Below, piece after piece: positions 1 through 12,420 of a stretch of 64,000 nt of DNA. Source of the stretch: Isoetes taiwanensis (taxonomy: Eukaryota; Streptophyta; Lycopodiopsida; Isoetales; Isoetaceae); contig JAJEKV010000045.1 of the NCBI GenBank assembly GCA_021234155.1, positions 8,231,105 through 8,295,104 on the forward strand. Direction: 5' to 3'. The first letter of the stretch is position 1. Each line of letters begins with the position of its first letter. The position numbers and the translations under genes are program-made. The notes under the pieces were generated by a model, which saw only the letters and a program-made list of their open reading frames with translations, searched no databases and was not told the origin of the DNA.

Positions 1-1140
1 AATTCTTCATCGGTTGTTTGGATCATGAAACCATCAAGAAAAATGAGAGAAATATTTTCTGCGTCGATTGCAGCGAAAGCATCTGCCAGCATTGTCTTCC
101 TGCACACAGAATCCACCGCCTATTGCAGGTAGAGATCTATCTAGCTGCCTAAACCGTCGTTCTATCTGCCACTAAATCTGTAAACTCCATTTTTAGTACA
201 ATTTAACAAATTCCCTTAAGTTCTCGTCGAATCTTGAAATCAATGCCGAACATCTGCCTTGAATTTGCTAAAATTGGAAATTATAGCTTTTCAAATTTGA
301 ATCCGGTTTCAAAAATTTTACTCGTTTTGCAGATACGAAGATATGTGTACCATGACGTGATTCGTCTTCAGGACATACAGAAATTCGTGGATTGTGCTCT
401 TGTGCAGGTATGTTACGAAAATGAAGCAAAAAAAATCCTTGTATGTTTATCTTGAAGGGGGAAGATGGTCGGAAGTAGACAAAAATTCTTTACGCAATTC
501 ACGTTTGTTGCCAAGAATTCTAAGCTTTATCCGTTGATTTGCGCAGACGTACATCATCAATAGCGCAAGAGTAGTATTTCTAAATCAGAGACCCCAGCCA
601 AGGCCTTCAAAAGGGCTGGGAAATGCCTGCGAAACATGCGAAAGAAGCTTGCAGGATTCTTATCGCTATTGCTCTGTTGCTTGCAAGGTGAGCTGGCTAA
701 TAATTTTCAGTCCAGCCGATAAATTTGAGCCCAGATTGAAAAGATTTTGTAAATTGCTATAGTCCCTGAATAGGAATGGGTTTTTTCTGCAGGTAGATGC
801 GGTATGCAGGCGAGGCAAGGATTTGTCGAGTCTGATACCACGACATAATGCCCTGCAATCGACGGATTTCTTCATATGCTCTCCTGAAGAGAGCCTAAAA
901 TCAGAAAACGAAGATGAGATGTCGCCCAACTCCGTTTTAGACGATCCACCGTCTCAGACTTCCTCTGGATCGACGGCAAATGATGGGCAGGGGGCCATAA
1001 CCTGCACAGCCACTACATTACCTCCCCCAAAGAAATTTAGAAGTCTTCGACCACTTGCAGTTACTAGCAATACAAAACCTGTGGCATTTGTACATACCAA
1101 CCACCGGAAAGGCATCCCACACAGATCCCCATTATGGTAA
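1..1140 (+). CDS. PLATZ zinc-dependent DNA-binding protein, last four exons (5' end outside window)
   Basis: Plant-specific PLATZ family, thought to bind A/T-rich DNA in the nucleus in a zinc-dependent way. Exons read 1-128, 333-407, 547-687 and 793-1140, all joined in phase 0 with GT donors and AG acceptors (for example TTGCAG|GTAGAG at 126-134, CTGCAG|GTAGAT at 787-798). Together they give 229 residues with no stop. Visible family features: the first Cys/His cluster ([13 protein letters not shown]), the [11 protein letters not shown] block, the second cluster (CETCERSL then YCSVACK), a Ser-rich acidic stretch, and the KGIPHRSPL ending typical of many members. Codon phase starts at base 3. 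The start codon and perhaps 10-20 N-terminal residues lie left of the window. Reading frame and splice sites look intact, so this is probably a functional gene. It is the only apparently intact host gene here. Confidence 0.93.
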
Positions 1141-3170
1141 AAGAAAATACCCAGGAAGCAGAAGAAGAATTGGGGTGTTTTTTTGGCTGGTGAAACAGGC
1201 CGTTTCTTTGATTTGCTTCTCTAACTTAATTGTTAAATTTAACAATGGTGGTGCTTTGTACCGTGCTCTGCTGCTGCATCTGGGAAAAAGAAATGTGATG
1301 GGTTGCTGTTTGGGTACAATCACTCTGTTTTTAGGCTGGAATTTTGTAGACTATGTATCTAGCCCAAGGCAGGAAGAATCAGCTGCGCCGGATTTTTGGA
1401 AAGAGGGCTGTGCCGGCCTGCCTGGGCCCAAAATCGGATGTATTAGATCAGTTTTTCTGGCATCGAAACAACGAAGAATACTACTGTGATTATGAAGATA
1501 TGGCGGATTTGGATTGAAGGATGTGTCTTCCCAAGTTTTGGTCTTTTGGGTGGAAGAATTTTGCGAAGAAATTTGCAGACCGCCTTCTTTGTTGTTGAAG
1601 ATGGTCATGAATGTGGTGATGTGCCTCGGCCTTTTTTTGTTGGCACCACTCTGACGAGGTCTTCTGCTACAGGGAAATAACTATCATATTAACCTGTTTC
1701 TAGTTTTTCCCCTTTGAATTTGAATCCAATGCCTCTCATCCCGTGGATGATTTTGGATTTAATGCTGTCTCTCTTTCTCTTCTTAATGCTCTTCTGTTTT
1801 TGATGCTTCAGATTTTTCTGAATGGACCCTCTTTACTGCTTCAGGTTCTGTTTTTTCGTTGATCCAATTTGTATGCATCCAGATCTGTTTGTTTTGTTTA
1901 TTGTTTTGGATGTTGCAGCAGCTAAGTTTGAGCTGAAAATTTATGGATTCAATCTGAATCTGCGTGGGCTAGGTATGCACTGTGCAGACAGAAACCTTGG
2001 ATTCTTCCCTGCGAGAGGGATCGGGGATTCCTTGTGATTGTAGACTAGTTTTTTTTCCAGGATTTCAAGTGTTGAGTCAATCCAGCCTTAAAAATTCAAT
2101 GCACATCTGATGGCGTGCAATCTAGAAAATGCATCTAGATTCTTGCAGTGGGCTGCAATTTTTTAATCCGGGGCAGTGGCCAAAGACTATTTTGCGCAAG
2201 TAGATGCATGTGGGCCGTGGGCAAAACAAAAGAAAATAGCTTTGTTTTGTCGATTTAGTTAGGATTTGACAGAGATTCGGAGTGTTTGACAACAAAACGA
2301 AGCGTTTTTTGGAGTGGGGAAAAAAAAGGAGAGATATAACGGGCTGATTATGATTGGATTGATGGCTATTAATGGCACTGATATAAATGTATGGCGGAAG
2401 AATGGGCCATTTGATACATACAGAGATAAAGAATACAGATATTACAGAGATAAGAATAAGGGATTTTGTTTTTGTTTAATGGGATGCATCGGGCGGTGCA
2501 AAAAAGGAGGCAGCAGCAGGACCAAGGGTTAAACAGGGCAGGGACAGGTGGGTATAATCTGGCAGGAAAAGATTGAGAGACTCATTCTACTACAACGAGC
2601 GACAAGAACAAGGCAAAAATTTTGTGAAATTTTTGGAGATAGCATAAGACAGATTTGGGATAGGTAGGGATAATCTGGCAGGAAAAAAAAGGTTGGAAAT
2701 TTTTGGAAAATTGTTGTGTAGTGTAGGTATAGTGTAGGCCTAGTCCTGGCATGGGAGTGCAGAAACAAGAAGGGGGGATGCTTTATTCTCTGGAATTGGA
2801 GCAGGTAGGTACCTGTGGCAAGCGGGGAGGTACCGAGCGGCCTGTGAAGAGGGTACCAAGTTGGGGAGGAAAGGCTGGCACCATAGTTGAAGTGCTGGTG
2901 CAGTAGGGTAGGGGTGGCAGAGAGGGGTCCGGCGGGAAGCATGGCATGGGTGGTCTATTTCCTCTGTTTTTCTGTTGCGTTCTGTTGCGTTGCGTCGCGT
3001 AGGGTAGCCTTTGTTTTTGGGCTTGCCAACTCACGTGTTGGCTCTAATTTCTTCTTACCTACTCCGTTCTACCGCAGCCTCCTCTCTGTTAGCCATCACT
3101 TTCTCCTTCATCCTTCGTCTGTGTGCGGTGATCGTCTACGGTGGACTGTATTCGAAACTTCTTCTCTCCT
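1141..3170. other. 3' flank of the PLATZ gene, no further gene seen
   Basis: Probably begins with the PLATZ 3' UTR; I see no convincing polyadenylation signal close to the stop. Short open frames on both strands show no recognisable domain and no plant-like exon structure. The part around 2,500-2,960 is G-rich on this strand (repeated GGTAGG and GGGGAGG). Confidence 0.5.
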
Positions 3171-3174
3171 GGCT

Positions 3175-4420
3175 ATAACGGGCGTCCGCTTACCGTGCAT
3201 TAATATATAGTTTGGAGATATCCGGTCCCTACATCAGCCTTTTATTTCCTCCCATTTTGGTCACCACAGTCCTATCTATGCCTTTTTGTAACGCCACTAA
3301 CCGTCATGATCTTATCCCTATATCAGCCACTTCCATTCCACAGTGGTGATTCCGGAAACCTATATCAGCCCACGTCTCGCCCATTTTTATTTTTACACAT
3401 ATTACATGCCTTTACATTTGCAAACATAGTAACATGCTCTTCCAAATGGGTTGTTTGGGTAAAGGTAATCACTTTTTGTGATCCATGAAATAAGATAGAC
3501 ACTTGTAGATGTGTTGAGATCTTTTCAATTGTAGTAGACACGTATAAAACGGAGTTGTAATCTTCAAGCTATATTGTTTTAAGTAGGGCACGTTCCCATG
3601 GAGGCTGACCCGACCGCAATTTTTGAAGCTCAAGCCGAAGCCAAAGTATTTCAGTGTAACGACTCTAGATTCCCCTTCAAAAGCAATGTAAGGCAAGTGG
3701 GTTTGCCTTCCGGTAGTTTCCGCATCCATTCTAATCAAGAATGGCAAATCACTATGGAAAACCTGTAGAATTCGGTTAAATTTTGCCTTGACGTCATGGA
3801 ACAGGAAGGGGTCAGGCATTCTTGCCAACCCCCGACCTGCAAAAAATCGGGTCGCGGCTCAATGGCGCTTGGATTCTCGGACGGATTCGGCAGGTCAGGG
3901 GGCTGGCAAGAATGCCCTCCCCCTTCTCGTTCCACATCACTCCAAGCATTGTAGAAATCAGATGGGACTTTTGAGAACTTCAATCCGCTACCGAGCACTC
4001 ATGGGAATCATCGGACCTGATCTCAACCAGTTGAAGTTGGGTGCTCCATGAGAACATACCATACCCTAAGTGGTCTAATTAAGCATACGTTGTCAATTTC
4101 AACTCCAATTTATATCAATGTTATTTTGTTGAAAAACATATTATGTGTATGTACAATCTTCATGAAGACAGCTTTCGATTTTGATAAGCCATAAAAACTA
4201 TATTATCCTATATATTTACTGAATGCTCTTGATTTTGGGGGACATTTCAGTAATGGCAGAAAAAATATTAATTTTCCCTTTCTAATAAGGCCTATTCTTG
4301 TTTACGGATCCCTACATCAACCATTTGACACTATCCACCGTGGAGATAACGGGCTTCCACATCAGCCTGGCTTTGGGTGATACCGGGGTCCGATATCAGC
4401 CTCCAGTTTAGTCGTGCAAA
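3175..4420. other. Intergenic stretch with a recurring 'CATCAGCC' phrase
   Basis: The phrase CCTAYATCAGCC or close variants occurs near 3,230, 3,330, 3,362, 4,312 (CATCAACC), 4,357 and 4,395, often after short text such as ATAACGGGC (3,175 and 4,347). This suggests fragments of a dispersed repeat. No coding region is supported. Confidence 0.3.
3792..3938. repeat. Foldback (snapback) inverted repeat, arms of about 49 bp
   Basis: Left arm 3,792-3,840 and right arm 3,890-3,938 are near-perfect reverse complements with a loop of about 50 bases. The shared core is GGCATTCTTGCCA followed by CCCC and GACCTGC on the left, mirrored as GCAGGTC, CCCC and TGGCAAGAATGCC on the right. This could be a small foldback element or a transcribed hairpin of the miRNA or siRNA-precursor kind. 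No target-site duplication was identified. Confidence 0.75.
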
Positions 4421-6147
4421 AAGGCCCTCTCCTTGTGTAACGCATAATATTTGAATATCTTTGGCGGGGCCCTTTCGAATTTTTGTGAAGTAGCACTTTG
4501 CCTTGGGTAGGTAAGATTGGCCCCATTATGTCCAAACATCGTACTTTGGCGTGTTTGTATTTATGGAAATGTCGCATGGCTTTTGAATAATGTTAGTGTT
4601 TGCGTGGACCCCATCCCTGCGGAGATTTCCATAAAGTGCAACGTGTCCCCTCCATTTCCCGCCAGTTTTTTCTTCTTTGCCAGCTTGGGCTTTTGTTCTT
4701 GCTTTGCAAGTTTGTGATCGAATTGATGTTTATAAATCCAAGGTCCGTTTTATTGTTCTTAAGCTTCATACGACAACTTGTACATTTTGACTTTCTCCAT
4801 TATAAAAATACCTTTGCCTTTGAAGAAGCTACTAAAAGTAGTAAGGACTACTTCAAAAGATATACAACACAATCTTGGTATACTTGTAGACTAGTACTAA
4901 CTAGTGCACTTTTTGCAACAAATGAAGAGCTCTTTAAACAAATAGATAGAAACCGATAGATGCATTGGATCTTGTCATCTTCCTCTTTAGATTAAGGTTT
5001 TGAAATGCACATTTATCCCCCCCTTTTCTTGACGAACTAAAAGAATCTACTAGTCAAAAATAAAAATTTCAAAGTGTAGCTATCTCTTCTATCTATCAGT
5101 GTAAGCATAAAAGTTTCTCCCAAAAGATGAGCCTAAAGCATTATGTACATACTCCAGTATAGAATGAGACTGATAATAAGGGTTAATCCGAAGATATTGA
5201 ATAAAAATACGGTCGTTCACTTCTTACTCATGGGACAAAGGCTTAAGTTTATTAGTATTTTAGCCCTGGCCTATAACAATTACACCGCACGAGCAAATGA
5301 ATAAATGGCATAGAAAAAAATGTCTAGTCTAAAATGCCTCCAGATTGACCACATGAGCCAATCAGACCTAAGATGAAATGCCTTCTACCTAGCTAGGGTG
5401 CATGCATGTGGGTAAGATGCCAAAAGACATTGGCTTTCTAGTGTACCGTCAAATAAACCTTGTAGTCAGAACCATGTCGGTTGAAACAAAGCAGGCATAC
5501 TGCAGTGACAAGGAGGCATTAGCATGCAAGCACATATATATAACTTACCATCAAAGTACAGAAACTTTAGGATAAAGCAACTTATCCCAAATTCTAATCT
5601 AACTTTGCTCATTTCCAAATCATAAACTTCGAATTCATTGAGGGTGGCTTTTCATATTCTTTAATACTTTGCATATCATTCTATGAGGAGACTGGATTTG
5701 AACCATTTCAACGAAGATACCCTCTTGGTGAGTCTTAGTTCTTCATCCTAAAAATTAGCTTGTGTTCACTAAGCTTGTCACATTCCACTTAACCATACTT
5801 AGTTCGAAATTCAGAAACCAGCCTTTCTTACATTTGTACCTATCACACATATCATACCCATTGTATGTAGTATGAAATTTATTTGCACTTAACAACTATC
5901 AATTTACTTCAACCTTAAAGGTAGACAATGGTAACAATGCTTTAGGAAAATCCAACTATTTTTACCACTCCTTCAATAGCAACTTTTTCCCTAACAACAT
6001 TTGTATAGATAGTTTAGGAGGTATCCATGCAATCTCCCCCTTCCCCACCCCAAAAAAAAAAAGAAAAGAAAAAGGAAAAAGAACAACCCTCTTTGACATG
6101 TAGAAAAGTCAAGTTTTATGGTGTTTTTCTATGGACACAATATTTTT
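4421..6147. other. AT-rich intergenic DNA, nothing recognisable
   Basis: Only short open frames without domain motifs. A C/A-rich tract (CCCCTTCCCCACCCC then poly-A) lies at about 6,032-6,080. Confidence 0.5.
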
Positions 6148-6184
6148 AGAATAGAATAGAATAGAATAGAATAGAATAGAATAG
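6148..6184. repeat. (AATAG)n pentanucleotide microsatellite
   Basis: About seven uninterrupted copies of AATAG. It sits at the 3' side of the minus-strand LINE remnant and may be its tail. Confidence 0.9.
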
Positions 6185-6540
6185 TTTTTTTAACGTCCAT
6201 GGAGACAAATAGGTCATGGGACCCATATAATGGGCTAGTACAATCATTACTACTAGGATTAAAAACCTCGCCGAAGGTTTTCAAGGGAAAACCTTTGCGA
6301 ATGATGATACTAGACAAGTTTTAGATAATGACTATTGAGGGCTCAGTAATTGCAGACGTTTATCTAGAACCTCAAGTATGTATAATGCCAAGTCATGCGT
6401 GGAATGGAATGCTAAGGTCAAAAAATGATTCCGGACTATCTCAAAAGCAGGGCAACTCAGAAGAGTATGGCTTTCATCTTCAATAACCTGTAACTGGCAA
6501 GATGCACATAATAAACACTTCATTAGGGCGGATTTGGGAT
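6148..6540 (-). pseudogene. LINE (non-LTR retrotransposon) ORF2 C-terminal remnant with pentanucleotide tail
   Basis: On the minus strand at 6,523-6,332 is a Cys/His cluster of the kind found after the reverse transcriptase of LINE ORF2 proteins: CLLC, then VIEDESHTLLSCPAF. Codons further upstream are frameshifted. Downstream on the same strand the sequence runs to an (ATTCT)n array at 6,148-6,184, in the position of a LINE 3' tail. No reverse transcriptase core is left in this copy. The family call rests on the short Cys/His motif and its ED-x-x-H spacing. Confidence 0.5.
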
Positions 6541-7995
6541 CTCAAAATGGCATCGTAAGAGCCATTCCATGTTAGATTTCTTATTCTCCTCCCCAATGCC
6601 ATGTAGATTACCTACCCTTTATAATTATAGATTCTCACTGATTTTGAGAGATCGTGGCATTCATTGTCCCAATTTCACATATTAGAGACAAATAAAAATA
6701 TTTTATGACATTAAACCATCGCGCTAGTGATGATGGCTTACATCGACATTCACAAGGCAAAGGAATTTGAATATAGAAAAGTGATGGTTGATATTGAAGA
6801 GGAGGGCGTGATGATATCCATTCCTCATTGAGAAAGAAACAAGCTTGAGATGCTCTATCGGACTTAATTCTTATATACATATAGTGAATACATCTCAAAG
6901 AACAAGATGCAAAGAGGTTTGTGGAAGCTCCTAACAAAACTAATAGCATTTCTTTGTCAAGACTTAGCATGAAATTAAGCATTCTAATTTTATTGATTTA
7001 CTATTTAGAGAGTTAGTCATCTTGCATTACAGTTTGTCGAGTTGGCTTATCTTCTTTTTAAAAGAATCACACTGCTTAATAATATATATGCAAAAAAAAT
7101 GGAACACAATCGTTTCCCATGGTGTGAGATGCTTTCTTGATTGTTGTCAAATTAAACTTAAACACAAGTACCCCTTCCTATTTGCATCTAAAATACTTTA
7201 CCACCCCAAGTACATATAGTTATTAGCCCTTTCAAAAAAGCAAACATTCATCAATAAATGAGCAAGTCACATATCCACACTTTACTTCAAATAAGACACA
7301 CATATACTTCTTTTATTAAAAGATAATCAAAGTAATTTTACTATTGGAAGTCATCTTTTTCCAAAAAAGATCACACCAAGTTTAACTATGTATATGCTTA
7401 AAATTGGAATACACTAAATTCGTATGGTGTGATCCACTTTCTTGTTTATTGTTAATAGATAATAACACCAAGTCCCTCATTAATAGTCTCCCATTTGCAT
7501 ATAACGTATGTATCATTCCAAGTTATATTATGTTTTATGAACTAAACTTTTTCAAAGAGGGTCTCAAAAGCAAAATACAAACACTTAATCAATAAACCAA
7601 CACTTTACCAATAACCAAAGCTTTGTTAAATAAGATTTTTATGCTCTTTATCAAACCTAATAATGTTTCCATATGTAATACTTTGTTAACTGACCCAAAG
7701 GCTCACGAATGCAACATTTTACACATTATGTCTTTGGAGCTTTTGTGTCATGGCATTAGTAAACACCTCTAATGGAGCAGATATTTTGTACCCATTTTTT
7801 CAACATCCCTGTCTGCACGTCTTATCAAACATGTCTTCATTGCAAGGGCGTCATTCTTATAACTTTGAGGCTTGCACAATTCGCTTAAAAGAGGTCATGG
7901 GACGACTTTCAAGCTCGGCTCCCACAACTTTATAACGTAAAACTAGATGCCCATTGCCCTGAAGGTATATCTTGGAAAAGCATGTCCCTTATGTC
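6541..7995. other. AT-rich intergenic DNA, possibly decayed LINE sequence at its left
   Basis: A 115-codon open frame on the minus strand (6,635-6,982) lies just upstream of the LINE remnant and could be more of that element, but I recognise no motif in it. The rest (6,990-7,995) has no supported feature. Confidence 0.35.
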
Positions 7996-9565
7996 TGTGA
8001 CGTCCCCTACTCGTATACGGGGCACTCTCCGTATACAAACAGGAGTTCTTCCCCCACACCAGCCCATGTCATGTCGACATGTGGCCCCTCCACATATCAC
8101 CGCACTTGCGTAAGTCCCAAAGGGGAAGAGTGAAGGTGTCATTCTACCCCTGCCTCCCTCGTGGCCTACCTAGTCAAGGAAGCGCAAAACATACATGTCA
8201 AGAGTACATACATCAACATCATATGACCATCAAGGATGGTCCTCCACATATCCAGATAGACAAAGATCAAAGACATCACATATAGGAATCCTACCCAAGG
8301 CTCGCACTCAAGGATGACCGACGGCTTGGGTCTCCAGAGTTCATTGCGCATGAGTTCATGGCAATGGATTGGGCGGCATAAGAACATGGCATAGGGTTGT
8401 CCACTCCATCCGCCCCTCCCGCACACTTTGCGTAGTAGGGTCGAAAAGTGTTGGGACTCGATCAGAGTCCGGCCGGATGCATAGCCAAGGGGCTATATCC
8501 CGGGTTGCATCTCCCAGCCCGATGGGGCAGGTAGGGATCTCTCCCTCCAGAGATCTACATGCCGACTCAAGGTGACTAGAGGGCCACCGCCTGTGATTGA
8601 CTTGAACTCAATGGAAGGTCATATTCACCACCTGAAGTGTGAGCCCATGCCTTGCCCACACGCAGCTGGCAAGCCATTAGACCTAGTCACAATGATCCCC
8701 AAGAAGACTAACACACCATAGGGATCGCTCAAGAGTCGTAACACGAGCCTCCTTATAAGCTGCCCCCCGCCCCTCCACCTACAACCTGTGTGGGGCTCTT
8801 GTGCACGTGCCGCAACTACAAGCAGTGCTAGAGAGGCTACTCTAGGAGCATCAACTACAAAGCTTTAGGTCTCTACCCCCTTCCCAATACAAGGAGTTCA
8901 CAGAGATACATCATCCAAATACATCACGTAAGAACCAAAGAACTAGATCTAATCATAGAGTTAGGTTCTTTAGTTAGTGTCCTAGATCTAAGATCTAGAT
9001 AGTTACTATGGGCAATTTAATAGTCTAAACCCCACGATTCTATGACTAGAAGACGGGTTTAAGCTATTAAATTGACCAAATACTGATCCTTGAGTGGCTC
9101 CTCCCCGACTCGAAGTTCGACCATCCTCACCGAAATGAGCCAATTCAGGGGAACCGATGGTGCAATTCGCTTGGCGGCTGCTCGAGGGCGGTTTTGGCTC
9201 CCCAAGGCAGCCAAACTGAGCTCTAAAACCCTAAGGACGAAAAACTAGCAAGCTAGGGTTTTCCTACCCTAAATAGACATGGGGTTTAGGCTAGGGTTTT
9301 CAATTACCCAATTTGGCATGTGGGATAATTGGAAAGCCCCCACTTGCCTTTAATGGCTAGGTGGCAAAATATGCCAACATGGAAAGGTGTGCCCTCATTA
9401 ATGTGCACATGTGCACATTAATAATATATGAACACTCCAGCAAGTTGCCCCTAGGGCTACTTACCCGCTATCCGCTATGCACACGCTTTGGAGAGTGGCG
9501 GGTATGCGTGATTTGGCAAGACAAAGATACGCCCCGGACCGTGATAATCGTGGCCGAACGCCACA
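7996..9565 (-). mobile_element. 3' LTR of the minus-strand Ty3/gypsy element
   Basis: Read on the minus strand, the LTR begins TGTGGCGTTCGG at 9,565, directly after a polypurine tract, and ends GGGGACGTCACA at 7,996. The ends form an imperfect TGTG-CGT/ACG-CACA inverted repeat, as expected for an LTR of about 1.57 kb. A possible target-site base set, ATGTC, lies at 7,991-7,995. The matching 5' LTR was not found to the right, so the pair cannot be confirmed. The boundary call rests on the tract, the TG...CA ends and the adjacent pol order. Confidence 0.6.
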
Positions 9566-9582
9566 TTCTCCCCACCTTGAAA
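9566..9582 (-). promoter_or_regulatory. Polypurine tract of the minus-strand gypsy element
   Basis: On the minus strand the sequence is CAAGGTGGGGAGAA immediately before TGTGGCG. This is the usual arrangement of a plant gypsy plus-strand primer at the 3' LTR edge. Confidence 0.6.
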
Positions 9583-11100
9583 TGATGTCGCCCCGGCAAA
9601 GATCGCGGGTCTCCCCACCTTGGGATCTTCCTAACCCGCAACCCGCAATCAACGGATGCCTACAATATAATATTTATACATTTATCACGACAATTCTAAG
9701 GTAATTACTTTTAGAACATTATTACGCCATTATATTATGGAATACTTATCAATTCACAACACCATTAACAAGTTATTCACTATCTTAAGTTAGACAAAAT
9801 TTCAACATTTCATATCTATAATTATTGTCCGAGGTATTTTTCATTCCTTGCAACACATTCCAACAAAACTTGTGTTGTAAGTCTTCGTAGCTCGACCTCC
9901 TTGCCCTCCCGAGCTTCACCGCCTCACTGGCAGTCGACACACACGCTAGTACCGCTTTTAATTATTTAATAAATTTTGGTTATATGGTGACCACCCCACC
10001 TATTCACATGAATGCATGGCTAATCTCCTGCCGTAGGAAGAGGATGAATCTTCCATAATGGCCGCGGGAGACAGCGCCTATATGCCTATATGCCGCCGCC
10101 AGGCTACACCTCTAGTTGCCCAAAAGGAGGAGGATATCCTTCTCGCGGGGGTCGCTGGGATAGATTCCTCCTATCAAAGCATATATGGGGCTAAAGGTGC
10201 TTTCCTATCAATGCATTCCTTCATGACCTCCTTTTTCTCGAGGTCGCCTTACTGGAAGACGTAATAGACTTTCTAATCTACCTTCCACTCGCCCAATCGA
10301 AATGCGTCATGCCTACATTGACATTACACCACGCCCCTAGAGATCACCGTAGTGGTCTCCATCATCGGTAACAACGCATGCGACCCATACCAAGCGAGGT
10401 TGCATCGCGATTAATCTATACAAGAATTAACCTACACAAATCGACATGCCCGAGCCGATTTCTTCTGAGATGACCTTGCCGCCCCATTGCTCCATAAACC
10501 GTGGGTACCGCTTTTAGTAAATCCTTCTTAAGTACCCACGCCGCGTTTTCCACCGCAAGTGTTTCCACTTGACCAAGTATTGAGGAACTCCGACTTCCTT
10601 TGTCTTCTTTGAAAGCTTTATCAAGAATCATTTCGAACTATTTCCACCGCTCCTCCGCCATTTCCAACAACGTTGAGTGTCCAAGACTTCGCCCTGGTTT
10701 GGAGTATGCTTCTTCAACAAACTCACGCGGAAGACCTTATGAATCTTTAGGGTGTGTCGGCAAATCCAACTTGTAGGATTGATTACCTACTCTCGACTAT
10801 TCTCGAAAGGTCCGCCCACCTTGGAGCAAGCTTCTTGCAATTCCTAACTCGAAGCCACCGCTTCACCTTTGATCTTGAGCCAAACATCATCTCCAACTTT
10901 GAACTCTCTTTACCGCTCGATGTTTATCGGCGATGCTCTTTGTCGACTTCTTGTCGCTAGCGTGATACCCTCAACCTCTTCCACGAAGCCGCCGTGATAT
11001 CGGCCAACATCTGGCCACGAACTTCTACTTTGACACGGGGTTGTGCCAAGTGTCTGAGTTAGGCACCGATAGCCATAATTGATCATAAATGGCTATATTT
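9583..11100 (-). pseudogene. 3' end of gypsy pol, decayed (integrase C-terminal or chromodomain position)
   Basis: This lies between the integrase core and the polypurine tract, where a chromovirus would have the integrase C-terminal domain and chromodomain. A stop-free stretch at 10,631-10,416 (minus) keeps the element's basic, Leu-rich character, but I could not recognise chromodomain residues. Stops and frameshifts are frequent. Confidence 0.35.
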
Positions 11101-11189
11101 GGGATTTATTCCCTTGGTGCTATTGTATGCAAACTCCACCAAGTGAATAAATTCTTCCCACATACTTTGCTTATTCCGCATATAGTTTC

Positions 11190-11700
11190 TAGCATGTCTT
11201 CTAAGATCCTGTTGGTCCGCTTCCGCCCGCCATCCGTCGAGGATGATACGCCGTGCTCATGGATAGCTTGGTCTCAATCGTCGCGAAGAGGTCTTGCCAA
11301 AAGGCACTCATGAACTTCGATCCCCGCCGAGATAATCTCCCTTGGCATGCCATGAAGCCCAAGATCTCTTTGGTGAAGAGCTTTGTCAGTCCATAGTCAG
11401 ACTGGTGGTCCCGCAAGGCACAAAATGTGCCATCTTCGACAACTTGTTTCCACCACTACCATCAAGGCATCCTTGCCTCTTGTCGTTTTGGGAGTCCCGT
11501 GATGAAGTCCATGCCGATTACCTCCCACTTAGCGCTTGGCACCGCTAATGGCTCTAATGCCCCGAATTCGCTTGTTCCGCTTCGTCTGCCGGGCATAGCC
11601 GACATTCCTTGATGTAGCGCTATTTGCTTCTTCATTCCCGCCAATAATAGCCGCCAAGCAAGACTTTGAAATATGTTTTCATGAATCCCGCATGGCCAGC
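11190..11700 (-). pseudogene. Ty3/gypsy integrase remnant
   Basis: Minus-strand frames carry successive integrase blocks: a zinc-finger end with CRLCPADE near 11,590, then SAKWEVIGMDFITGLPK (11,540-11,490), which contains the first catalytic Asp, then KFMSAFWQDLFAT and LSMSTAYHPR (11,320-11,220) around the second Asp region. The second Asp position reads RRGSKF instead of the usual D-x-x-x-KF, and the blocks are in different frames, so the protein is dead. This enzyme would insert element cDNA into host DNA. Confidence 0.85.
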
Positions 11701-12059
11701 GATTGGGTCATTTAGCGGTCGCGGAGGATCAATTTCCCCTACACCCGATGATTCGGCACGCACAACTTGTTCTTATGGTATAACAGGTTGCCTTCCTTCT
11801 TATAATGCTTGAAGGCCTCCCGCCTCCTTATTCCTTTCTAGCCTCCTTAGAGAGGCTTGCCCATACTTCCCTCGAATCCACATCCGCTGGCAAAGACTCT
11901 TCAATCTTCTTACCAAAGTCGCCGAGAGCGTCGAAATTGCATTGCAATGCACTCTAGTTGTCGGGATGCCTTGAAAGCATCTCGCTACCACATTGAGTTT
12001 CCTTTGTAGACTATATCAAAGTCGTATTCTTCGAGGAACTCCATCCATCTCCTACCCCT

Positions 12060-12420
12060 CAGATTGAGGTGTGGTTATGCGAAATACATATTGGAGGCTC
12101 GATGGTCGGTATCCAATTGGAACTTCCTTCCCAAGAGGTAGTGCCTCCATATTCTTAACGCGACAACCGCAAGCAATTCCTGATGCGGCGTTTGGGTAGC
12201 GTCGGCGTCGTTCATCTTCCCGGAATCATACGCTACCACACGCTCTTCTTGCATAAGCACCGCACTGCTAAGGTCTTTACTCGTGATTGCTGCAAGCTTA
12301 TCTTTCTCGGGTCCCAAGGTCAAGATAGGCCGTGCCGGGGCTTCTTTCAACAATTCAAACCCCTTTTGGGCTTTCTTGTGCCAATGCTCTACCCAATCTT
12401 TCATCTTCTTCTACGCCCTC
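12060..12420 (-). pseudogene. Ty3/gypsy RNase H domain remnant
   Basis: The open frame 12,404-12,075 (minus) contains the connection/RNase H region: AQKGFELLKEA, the strand block ending in VVAYDSGKM (usually YxSrkm), HQELLAVVALRIWRHYLLGRKF and LDTDHRAS. Order and spacing match gypsy pol between RT and integrase. The frame is interrupted before the integrase region. Confidence 0.85.
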
